Shown: piece after piece, positions 45,371 through 55,194 of the stretch
How the letters are laid out: every line of letters starts with the position of its first letter
How positions within the stretch are numbered: position 1 is the first letter of the stretch
DNA from: Exophiala sp. HKRS030
Taxonomy: Eukaryota > Ascomycota > Eurotiomycetes > Chaetothyriales > Herpotrichiellaceae
Assembly (NCBI GenBank): GCA_023897205.1
Contig: JAHWDD010000012.1
Span: forward strand, 186,001 to 250,000
Direction of reading: 5' to 3'
Length of the DNA: 64,000 nt
The notes under the pieces: generated by a model
Told to the model about the DNA's origin: nothing
What the model saw: only the letters and a program-made list of their open reading frames with translations
Databases searched by the model: none
Position numbers and translations under genes: made by a program

Positions 45371-48300
45371 TTACAATCCTCGCACCCATAATCTCAGTCC
45401 AGAAGCAGCGGCGCCAATTTCACACACTTCACAAATCTTACAGACTTGTCCTTTGTACTGGCTCTGGTATTTTGCGCCGTCAAAAGGACATGACACACTT
45501 TGAGACCCAGTGTAGATGGGTGTGTATGAAGCCGCACAAACTTCGAACTCAGCGAACTGGTCGTACTCAATGTCAATCTTGTCGCTAGAACCGGATCGTT
45601 CAGCCTGCTGTTTGACTTTCTTTGCCTGTTTGAGCTGTTAGCATATATATGTGGAACGTCGAGAAGAATGTAAAACCAACCTGTTCGACCAACTTCGGAG
45701 CACCGCCGTTCGCAAGGACCCGGTTAGCGAAGGAGAGAGCACTTGAGAATTGTTTATTGGAGAAAGCCAATTTCATGGCTGCCATAAGTGCGAGCTGTCG
45801 ATGCGACACGTCAAGTTTCGGCACGGTGAAGTATGCTGACAACTCCAATTGTCGCTTGAGCTGTTCTTCCGAATCACCACCAGCGGTGGCAAGTTGTCTC
45901 CTCTCCAGTTCGATGCTCATGGCGAGAGTATATTCCATAGACTTGGCGATCAATGCCTTTGCTTCGTCGACTTGAGCTTCGGAACCAACCACATTCACCA
46001 GAAGGGATTGCAGGACGTTTCGGAAAGTGACAACACCGTTCTCAAGTTTGTTGGTCCGCATAGCAGTGTAGCCTTCCTGTAAGTCCGCATTGCTGAGTGA
46101 GTCTAGAGTCTTAGGAATAATTGGCAGCAACTTTCTGCTGTCTGTCTCATCAACGTTACGACGGACATAGTTGAGAATAGGAGGTAATCCCGAATTGGCG
46201 GGTAGGTAGGTTTTCGAAGCTTGATAAATCTCAAGGAATCGGGGCTTCAGAGGGCCAAAATTGACAGCACCAATCTGTCGATTGAGCAGTTGCATAGCGC
46301 TCTCGAATGAACCCGCAGCGACGTGGTCAGCGGCAAGAGGTGAGTTGCGTGCCCACATGTCAGCTTCCGAGCTTCCTGGCCCAGCAGCTTCAACTGCAGC
46401 ATCAGGGTTGTCAACATTCACAAATTCAGAATCATCACCGGCGGTATCCAGGCCGATGTCGTCACCCATATCCCATCCTTCACCGGCTTCGCCTTCATCC
46501 TCGATTGCAAGACCAGCACCATCCGCAGCAACAGGGATGTCTTCATTCAGTAGATCAGGTCCAGCGTCATCCTCGACGGCACCTCCAACCTCGCCGAGCA
46601 AAGCCTTCTCGAATGAGGAGTGAGAAGCCTCTTTAACCGGCCAATTTGCCTTGTACGTAGGAACGACGGCCTTGGGAGGTACGAGAGCTTTGCCAGATTC
46701 GGGCATCGATATTTGATCTTCCGTGAGGCCGCACAACTCAAGAATTGATTGACACTCTTCCGTTAGGCCATGTGTCTTGGCTGTCAGATAAGCCAAAGGA
46801 TAGAGGTCGATTTCCTTGAACATTTGGATGCGGCTCTCGACGTCACCTAGGTAAAGAGCATTTTGGAAACGAGAAACAAAGTCGCCGCGATGCTCTGCAA
46901 TCTTAGCCATCCTTGTTAGCTTCTCCTGGTCACCAGTGCAGAGGTAGAGAAACGAAAGCTTGTCGAAGTTTCGGAGTTTCTGATATGTCATCTCCACAGT
47001 TTGGTGGTTACCGTGGATCAGAGCTTCAGCCCCGAGACGAGTCCATATCTTTGGTCGGTCAAGCTCTTTAGCCATCTCAGTCGCAACCTCTAGATTACCA
47101 CATTCAATAGCCAGCTCAAACCTTGTCTGAGGGTCTTGGACAAACTGGAGCGCAATCTCGGGATAGCCTTTCTTCTGCACATAAGCAATGATGCTCTGTC
47201 CGACCAGGCTTGAGTTCTTGATAATCTGGAGCATTTCGTCGTAATTTCGCTTGACCAAGGCAAGCTTGAAACGGTACTCTGTCGGGTCGATGCTGAGAAC
47301 TTTAGGTTTAGCTGCTCGGTCGAGACAGTAGACATTACGACCTTTGACCTTGATCAGGTAAACTGTCTGATCAAGAGTTCTGAGAATGCCATTATCACCA
47401 TTAAGAAGTGTGTATTTGATGTGGTTCAAGGTCGAATAGAGCAAAACACCCGAGTCATCCCAAGTTGCGCTCTTGATTCTGATGGTTTCGTGTGATGTGC
47501 TGACTTGTTCGAGATTCTTGTTGACAATGGTGACATTGTGTTTGCTGAGCAGTGCGGCATAGAGGCCATCGTTCGACCACGAAACATACTTGACACCAGG
47601 CACAGCAAGCTCGGCAAGTTGCTTTTTCTGCTGAATGTCGTATAGGACAACATTCGAAGGACTCAAAAGTAACAAGCATCCAGTACCGCCGTAACTGATA
47701 TCAGTAGTGCCGGGCGTCGGTGCCTTGAAGGCTTTTGTGGTAGAATTGCTCAGGTCTTTGATCTCCACCTGCTGAGTTGCGACGCTGAAGACGGCGAAAC
47801 GGTTGCGAGCGACAAACACCGCAGCATTCCCGGACCCCCGCTTGATGTCCGTTGGATCAGAAGCGCCTGTGGCATCTCGGGGAAGCCCGATCAATTCGTA
47901 ACTGCCACTATCTGACGGCGAAGTGACCAGTATGGAGCGCTCTGCAGGGTTATATGACAGTGTGCGAGGAGGCACCCAGTTACTGCCAAACTTCCTAAGC
48001 GAGAGCAGAGAGGGTGATTCGGCGTTCTTCGTAAAATCATAGGAGCGGACATGCTTGTCCTTGGTGATGTAAAATAGCTGGTTCTGGTAGACTGAGGATG
48101 CTGGCCGCTCCCGTTCAAGCTTGAAGACCATAACTCCATTGTCGTGTCCGGCGGCGAAAAGGTTGATCTCCGGGTGTGCAGCTATCACCCAAAATCTGTC
48201 ATTTTCTCTCTTAAAAGATTGGACAGAGGTTCTCTTATTGAGGTCCCAAACTCGGACAGTCTTGTCTTCGCCCACCGACAGAATCAAGTCCTGGTGAGGG

Positions 48301-49254
48301 TGGAAGAGACATGCTGACACATTCTGGAAATGACCACGACAGGTATCGACCTCCCATGCCTTTGTTTCGCTCATTCTCCACAACTTGACCAGGCGATCGT
48401 CACCGGCCGAAACGATCAGCGGAAGTGTAGGATGGAACGCAACCCAGTTGACGCCTCGGTCGTGACCTTCGAGAACGAATTTGACCACCGCATCGGTATT
48501 TCCAAACATATCTGCTTGTTGCTGGTTTGCACGCGCCATCTGATCTTCAAAGCTCATCGAGGTCGGAGCTGAATGCTTTTTCCGAAGGCCTGAAATATCC
48601 CATACTCTTACTGACTGATCGAGCGAGGCGGAGACTATGAGATCTTCTTTCGGGTGGAATTGCGCGCACATTGCGTAGTGGTTGTGGCCGGTCATGGTAC
48701 AGACTGTACGCAGGTTAGCTGGGCAATGCCGAAGCTGGAAGCAAGATGAACATTAAAACGTACTTAGAGATCGATTCTGCCAATTCCAAATTCTGATCGT
48801 TTGATCATCCGAGGCCGAGAGAATCCAGGGAAGTTCATGATGGAAAAAGACTGTACGAACGTAGTCAAGATGGCCATTGAGAGTGAATAGACATCTTCTC
48901 GTTTGGTATGACCAGACTTTGATCTTGTAGTCATCTCCACCAGAAACGAATAGAGGTTGTGTCTTGTGGAAATCAATGCCGCGCACTGGTCCGTCATGCT
49001 CCTCGAATCGATCGATCAAAGTGCCCATGCGATAGTCCCATAGCCTGTAGGATGTGGTCAGTGACAATGTTGGAGCTGAGCTGCGCGGTGGTGTTTACTG
49101 GATAGTGCTACTGTGCAAGCTGACCAGTATCCATGGTCTTTTCGGATGGAAAGCAAGGCCCTTGGCGCGACTGCTTTTGCTTTCAAACTATACATCCCGT
49201 CAGTTAGTAATAGAGCGTGTCTGTTGGAATAATAGTGCTTGCCTTCGTGAGCAT
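45371..49254 (-). CDS. COPA: Coatomer alpha subunit (alpha-COP)
   Basis: A 1219 aa COPI coat subunit, which sorts KKxx cargo for Golgi-to-ER retrograde transport. Five exons: 49254-49243 (12 nt), 49187-49099, 49044-48764, 48703-45681 and 45625-45371. The spliced start reads [19 protein letters not shown] and continues [22 protein letters not shown], matching alpha-COP almost residue by residue. Intron 1 (49188-49242) has a GC donor (AAG/GCAAGC) and a TAG acceptor; the other introns are GT-AG. WD40 repeats fill about residues 1-310 ([27 protein letters not shown]). A WD-associated region and alpha-solenoid follow, with an acidic linker ([19 protein letters not shown]), and the alpha-COP C-terminal domain ends [17 protein letters not shown]. 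Length is as expected for the family. It is head-to-head with SEC23. Confidence 0.97.
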
Positions 49255-49788
49255 CGAAGGGGACGCCATGTTGACAGATTTGCAGGGCCACAGACAGAGA
49301 GGTTATGGTGACTTCAGGGCGTGCTCATCATCAACAAGGGCGAGATCTCCTTTCTCTCTTGAATAACACCTAGAATGAGGGTTGACTGAGGCTTGTAATT
49401 GGTAACTTTTTGTCCTCATTGGAAAAGGGCAACGTGTCTTGGAGCCAGGGGAATTTGGCTACAGCCCGCATGGCGCATGTCAGTGTGGAGAATTGCGGAA
49501 GGTGTAGCGAGACCTGCAACTTGGCCAGTTCGTTCATTTCACCCGCAGATTCACCCACCAACAAACACCAAAGTTGACAGGGTGGCCGAGCAGTAACAAG
49601 TACCAGATATCAGTACTCGTGTTGTTGATCTTGCTGCGTCGTGTCTGTATCATCTGATTCCACTCGGTCGCCACGAACGCCAACGATAAACTTACAAAAG
49701 CACCTTACCGCACACTTGAATCACTATTATCGCGATCTCCAGCATGCATTATTAGACCGGCGTGGCACAGAATACAAATACTGGAACA
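49255..49788. promoter_or_regulatory. Bidirectional promoter region between COPI alpha and COPII SEC23
   Basis: Only 534 bp separate the start codons of alpha-COP (49254, minus) and SEC23 (49789, plus). Both core promoters and leaders must fit here. No TATA box stands out; a pyrimidine- and A-rich leader precedes the SEC23 ATG. Confidence 0.55.
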
Positions 49789-52266
49789 ATGGATCAAGCA
49801 CAGTACGATGCGATCAAGGACAACTGGGCGGAGGTCGAGGACCGAGATGGAGTCAGGCTCAGTTGGAATATCATTCCTTCCACGCGCATGGTGTGTACCT
49901 ATCTCACCGTATGCAAAGGCGGAACTAAATTTCTCTAGGAAGCCAACAGACTGGTGGTTCCTGTGAGTGTTATGCTCACACCTCTCAAGGTTGGTAAACC
50001 CCTAATTGCTGTATGGCAAGCTTGACATGCTGATCACCACATAGGAGCTCAATAAGCCTCTCCTGAACTACGAGCCTGTCACCTGTAAACCTCCCTGCCG
50101 AGCCGTCCTTAATCCATTCGCAAACGTTGATGTACGGGCGAAAATATGGATTTGTCCATTCTGTCTCCAGAGGAATCAGCTTCCTCGTCATTATGGAGAT
50201 ATCAGCGCCGAGAATGTGCCTCCAGAAATGCATAGTTTGAACACAACCGTGGAATATCAGCTCGCGCGACCTGCGCCTACCCCTCCCATTTTCGTCTATG
50301 TTGTCGATACAGCGATTGAAGAAGATGGATTACAAGCCCTGAAAGAGACGCTTGTCATGAGTTTGTCTCTTCTACCACCGAACGCTTTGGTAGGGCTCGT
50401 TACGTTCGGAACAAACGTGGCCGTCCATGAGATTGGATATACGGAATGCCAGAAGTCCTATGTTTTCAGAGGAAGCAAGGACTATGCTGCGAAACAAGTT
50501 CAGGAAATGCTTGGTCTCTCAGCACCAGGGCTAAGACCCAACGTGCCGCCTCAACAAGGAAGGCCTCCTCCACCAATGGGACCAGCAGCACGATTTCTTC
50601 TTCCCGTTCAGCAAGCCGAATTCCAGATCACAAACGCAATTGAGCAGTTACAAAAGGACCCTTGGCCTGTTGCGAATGACCGCCGGCCACTGAGGGCTAC
50701 TGGTGTTGCAACGAGTATTGCAGTGGGTCTCTTGGAAACCTCCTTCCAGAATGCCGGAGCTAGGATCATGCTTTTTGCCGGTGGCCCAGCAACTGAAGGA
50801 CCAGGTCTCGTGGTTGCCCCCGAACTCCGAGAACCTATTCGATCTCATCACGACATTGACCGCGATAACGTCAAATACTTCAAGAAGGCACTCAAGTTCT
50901 ACGAGAATCTCGCTAAGCGAACAGCACACAATGGCCACATTATTGATCTATATGTCGGTTGTCTCGATCAAGTTGGTCTGCTCGAAATGAAGAACCTTGC
51001 AAACTCTACCGGTGGCAACATGGTCTTGACTGACAGTTTCACCTCTTCGCAATTCAAGCAGTCTTTCGTCAGAGTCTTCGACAAAGATGAGAACGACAAT
51101 CTCTTAATGGGCTTCAACGCGTCGCTTGAGGTTGTCACCACAAAAGAACTCAAGGTCACTGGCCTTATTGGCCATGCCGTGTCACAAAATAAGAAGTCGA
51201 GCTCGGTTGGCGAGACAGAATGCGGTATTGGAAATACATGCTTGTGGAAAATGTGCGGTATCGACCCTACTTCTAGTTACGGTGTCTATTTCGAAGTTGC
51301 AAACCAGGGCGGCCCAACACCAGTACAGCAAGGTCCTCAAAGAGGCATGATGCAATTCCTAACATATTACCAACACTCCTCAGGCCAATACCACCTGCGC
51401 GTCACCACCGTCGCTCGCAATCTCAGCGGACCTGCTGGAGATCCGGCGCTGGCACAATCTTTCGACCAGGAGGCCGCTGCTGTGCTCATGGCCAGAATTG
51501 CGGTCTTCAAAGCTGAAGTGGATGATGGACCAGATGTTTTACGATGGGTCGATCGAATGCTGATCCGGCTTTGCTCTCGGTTTGCCGATTACCGCAAAGA
51601 TGACCCGACGTCGTTCCGACTCGACAAGAACTTCACCCTGTATCCACAATTCATGTTCCATCTCCGCAGATCTCAGTTCCTGCAAGTCTTCAACAACTCT
51701 CCTGATGAGACGGCCTTCTACCGGCATGTGCTTAATCATGAATATGTTGGAGACTCTTTGATAATGATACAGCCAACCCTAGATTCTTACGGCCTTGAAC
51801 ACGAAGGCGGTGTCCCCGTTCTGCTTGACTCTGCATCCATTCAACCTCAGACAATCCTTCTCCTCGACACTTTCTTCCAGATTCTTATTTTCCACGGCGA
51901 GACCATGGCTGAGTGGCGGAAAGCAGGTTATCAAGAGCAGGAGGGTTATGAGAACTTCAAGGCAGTCCTCGAGGCTCCAAAGGAGGATGCTCGAGAGCTT
52001 GTTCAGGATCGTTTCCCTCTACCCCGATTCATTATTTGTGACGCCGGTGGTTCACAGGCCCGTTTCCTGTTGTCCAAGCTCAACCCATCGACAACTCATG
52101 CCAGTGGTGGATATGGAGGCGTCTCCCAGACCGCACAGACGATATTCACCGATGACGTCTCGTTACAGACATTCATGGATCATCTCATGAAGTAGGTTCC
52201 CTTGTGTGTTTGTGTCTGTTTTACTTGACTAACCATATCAGGCTCGCTGTATCTGGTTCCAGCTAG
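49789..52266 (+). CDS. SEC23: COPII coat GTPase-activating subunit SEC23
   Basis: A 774 aa COPII coat protein. With SEC24 it forms the inner coat at ER exit sites and activates the SAR1 GTPase. Exons: 49789-49890, 49939-49989, 50045-52191 and 52242-52266; introns are 48, 55 and 50 nt. It begins [18 protein letters not shown], followed by [21 protein letters not shown]. The zinc-finger Cys pairs are C65/C69 and C88/C91 ([16 protein letters not shown]). The trunk domain is marked by [19 protein letters not shown] and [10 protein letters not shown], then the beta-sandwich and helical domains and a gelsolin-like C-terminus ending MDHLMKLAVSGSS. The last exon adds only eight codons including the stop. 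A Pro/Gln-rich loop ([13 protein letters not shown]) sits in the trunk, as in other filamentous fungi. Confidence 0.98.
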
Positions 52267-52820
52267 AAGCAACGTCGCAGAATACAAGATGCAAAGCCCC
52301 ATGATGACATTCGTCGGTCAGCTTCAAAGAGTAATAAGAGGGCCAAAGGTGCTGGTAGACTTATCTGGTTTGGCCAGGTTACTTGGAGCAGGGAAAAGGC
52401 GATGTATTGAAGCGGACTGCTCGAAAACAGACTTTGTTAAATGATACTGATGGACACTCACGATCTATTTTTCCCTTTTCGTTTTCGTAAAGCGCGGTTT
52501 ACTTGGTCGCCAAGTAAAAGCGAGCCTGTTTCAGCTCCCAGTGTTCTATGGTGCCGTGTACATGTCCGCGTCGTTCCCTCGATTATTTTGTAGCCATTGT
52601 CGTTTGACCAATCTTGTCTTCTGACTTCCACGCAATCGACGAAACAGCATAGTCGAACATTTGCAGTGACCAACGTAAAATTTAGATTACCAAGCCGGGT
52701 CAAGAGTGGCTACAATATCTGGTTCATTACGCGCGAGAGCGACACATCACGTTTCCAGCTCGGGGGTATCAATCTTTGTTTCGTGCATCGCTATCTGGTG
52801 TTTCTACAAAGTATGAATCT
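52267..52820. other. Convergent intergenic region
   Basis: 554 bp between the SEC23 and GatB stop codons. It should contain both polyadenylation regions; nothing else was recognised. Confidence 0.45.
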
Positions 52821-54659
52821 CTAGGGCTTCTCACCCAATATGAGCCGGCGTAGAGTCTTCTCGGCCTGAGGCGGTTCTATCTCGCTCCTCCGTGGGTGCC
52901 TCATCATTTGACCCATCAAGAACTGGATTTTTCCGACTTTACCCTTCTCGACGATGTCCTTGACAGTGTCGGGGAATTTATTCATAACCTCGCTTGCAAT
53001 CATCTCGTAGTCCTCTGGCGACATCTTGGTGAAGGACAACTTTTCGTCTTGAATGATCGTGGAAACTCTGCGAGTGTCGCCATTGAAGAGGAGTTTCAGT
53101 ATCAGCTTGGCGGATGGGCCCTTGATCTCGCCTTTCCTTAGATGGTGGATGATATGGGCGAGAGACTGGGCTGGAACTCTATGACTTGACCAGGGACTTT
53201 CATCCACGGAAAACAGGGAGCCGAGTTCATGTAGAACCCAGTTACCCGCTAGTTTGCCGACATCCTTGAGAGATTCGGTGTTATAGCTCAAGTTCAACAG
53301 TTCGTCAACGACTTCTTGAAAGTATATCAACCTTTCGCCGTCGTCGAGAGATTCTAATGTTCTCGAATCTGTTGGTGAAAGCCCATATTGTTTGATCAGA
53401 CGCTGAGCCAGAGCCTCGGGCGTGGGAGGCATGGTCTTGAAAAGGTAGTCGACAAGTTCCGTGTCAAAGCACAACGGAGGGATGTCAGCATCAGGCATGT
53501 ACCTGTAATCGACTTCGCCTTCCTTGCCTCGGAGCCTTCTAGTTTCGTTGGGGTGTGTCGTGGACCATCCTCTGGTTTCAGGTTCGACGGTACCTCCGGA
53601 CTGTAGAAGTTTGATTTGGCGATCTCTCTCTGCTGTGATGGCATCCTCAATACCCTTGAAAGTGCTGAGGTTCTTGATCTCGGTTCGTTGACCAAGTCCA
53701 GAAACACCAGCGTATGCAAGCCCTTGGTCGCTAGTATCGTCACGGCGGCGAACAGACACGTTCACATCGGCTCGTAATCCACCTAACTCCATTCCAGTCG
53801 TGACAGCATCAACAGCGTACAGCAAGGCCTGGACCTTGCGTACATATGCAGCCGCATGTCGTGGTGAGTGAAGGTCTGGAAGCGATATGATCTCAACCAA
53901 TGCATGACCGCTCCGGTTGAAGTCGATCAAGGTTGTATTTTCATCTTCCTCCTGGCTTCGTGCCGTATCTTGTTCCAACTGTACCTGCTTAATGCGCACA
54001 TCGACTATTTCTCCATCCAGCAAGCCATCGTCTGACGATAGGGTGACTCGGCCACGTCTTGCGAACGGGTGGTAATATTGAGTTATCTGGTAACCTGCGG
54101 GCTGATCATGATAGAAGTAGTGTTTCCGATCAAAATAGCTGACTGGTTCAACGCGGCAGCCTAGGACAAGGGCGGCTCGGAGTGCGGGCAGTACGACCGC
54201 TGGTTGGAATACGGGCAAAGTTCCAGGCAAGGCAATGTCGAAAGCCGCCACATTTGAGTTTGGCTCTGTGTTTGGTGTAGTTGATGCAGCTGCTCGAAAA
54301 TCAGTATGAGCTTGGTCTGATATAGGGACACGGCACGTACAAGAAAAGAGCTTTCTGGCAGTATTCAATTGGGCATGGATTTCGATACCCACTGTGAGTT
54401 CCCAGTCGTCGAGGACGTCATGATGGTCGGATACCTGAGCGCTTCCAGATAACTTCGCCGATTTCGCAGCATGTTTCAACTGCTTGCGAAGGGGGGTATG
54501 AGCATCGTCCAGGCGCGCATGGGAAGAGTGAAAGGTCCGCAGATGAACGAAGACATGTCTGCTAACCAGAGGCCGCACGCACGGTTCACGGTACGGAATG
54601 ACAGGAAGAGACCGGCGTGCGGACAATGGACGCATACATGCCATCCATCTTTGCTGCAT
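52821..54659 (-). CDS. PET112: Mitochondrial glutamyl-tRNA(Gln) amidotransferase subunit B (GatB/PET112)
   Basis: A 595 aa subunit of the mitochondrial GatFAB-type complex, which converts Glu-tRNA(Gln) to Gln-tRNA(Gln). Exon 1 is 54659-54341 and exon 2 is 54289-52821. The 51 nt intron (GTACGT...GAGCAG) has no stop and keeps frame if retained; removing it restores RKLFSSASTTP...EPNSN, as in relatives. The first true ATG is at 54659; the codon opening the frame upstream is TTG. The first 50 residues are Arg-rich without acidic residues near the start and include LRTFHSSHARL, a mitochondrial presequence. Family motifs are WELTVGIEIHAQLNT, DIALPGTLPV, YFDRKHYFYHDQPAGYQ, DFNRSGHALVEII, GLRADVNVSV and EVDYRYMPDADIPPL, then the YqeY-like C-terminal domain. 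Head-to-head with the hydrolase-phosphatase fusion gene. Confidence 0.95.
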   Translation of the reverse strand: MQQRWMACMRPLSARRSLPVIPYREPCVRPLVSRHVFVHLRTFHSSHARLDDAHTPLRKQLKHAAKSAKLSGSAQVSDHHDVLDDWELTVGIEIHAQLNTARKLFSCTCRVPISDQAHTDFRAAASTTPNTEPNSNVAAFDIALPGTLPVFQPAVVLPALRAALVLGCRVEPVSYFDRKHYFYHDQPAGYQITQYYHPFARRGRVTLSSDDGLLDGEIVDVRIKQVQLEQDTARSQEEDENTTLIDFNRSGHALVEIISLPDLHSPRHAAAYVRKVQALLYAVDAVTTGMELGGLRADVNVSVRRRDDTSDQGLAYAGVSGLGQRTEIKNLSTFKGIEDAITAERDRQIKLLQSGGTVEPETRGWSTTHPNETRRLRGKEGEVDYRYMPDADIPPLCFDTELVDYLFKTMPPTPEALAQRLIKQYGLSPTDSRTLESLDDGERLIYFQEVVDELLNLSYNTESLKDVGKLAGNWVLHELGSLFSVDESPWSSHRVPAQSLAHIIHHLRKGEIKGPSAKLILKLLFNGDTRRVSTIIQDEKLSFTKMSPEDYEMIASEVMNKFPDTVKDIVEKGKVGKIQFLMGQMMRHPRRSEIEPPQAEKTLRRLILGEKP

Positions 54660-55194
54660 AGGCTGTTGGGACTCCCAACGGCGGCGAAGTGAGGACAATG
54701 ATATGGCAGTGCGAGCTGCGACTTTGTATAGCGAAGTTATTTGTGGTCGACTTGCACTATAGTGCCAGATGTTTCGCGGTAGACCATGGAGTGAGCAAAT
54801 AGCTCACCGTATCTGCAAGTCTCGAGTTTCGGAAAAATATTCTCCGAAGATCCGAATGTCGTAGCAGTGACAACATCCAACATTTCGTGTTCAAGGGCAT
54901 AAGATATTGAAAGGGGCCCAATCACTTGGCTTTCACGTTTACAGTCTTACAAGAAGGACAAGTCTCAAAGCAGGATAGGTTAATATATTCATATCAACCG
55001 CCATCGGCACCCTGGACAGACAAAGAGCTACATCGCTCCTGACTTCGTGTCACAATCACTTGAATCTTCCAGGCCATTTGGCAAAAACCTCACACATACA
55101 CACACACACACACACACAATCAACTATATTCCAGTTTACAGCAACACGTATTCAGATCTTTATTCTATTCTCTATCGCGCTATGATGTATAGCC
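54660..55194. promoter_or_regulatory. Divergent region between GatB and the hydrolase-phosphatase gene
   Basis: 535 bp between starts at 54659 (minus) and 55195 (plus). It contains a CA microsatellite about 80 bp before the plus-strand ATG. No other element was recognised. Confidence 0.45.
55091..55119 (+). repeat. CA-dinucleotide microsatellite
   Basis: A (CA)n run of about 13-14 units with one TA interruption near its start, lying in the probable leader or promoter of the gene starting at 55195. Confidence 0.85.

Noticed and set aside
46261..46636. Ser/Pro- and Gln-rich plus-strand frames
   Set aside because: Antisense to the acidic linker of alpha-COP.
55091..55119. A CRISPR-like or tandem array
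   Set aside because: It is a plain CA dinucleotide microsatellite without spacers.
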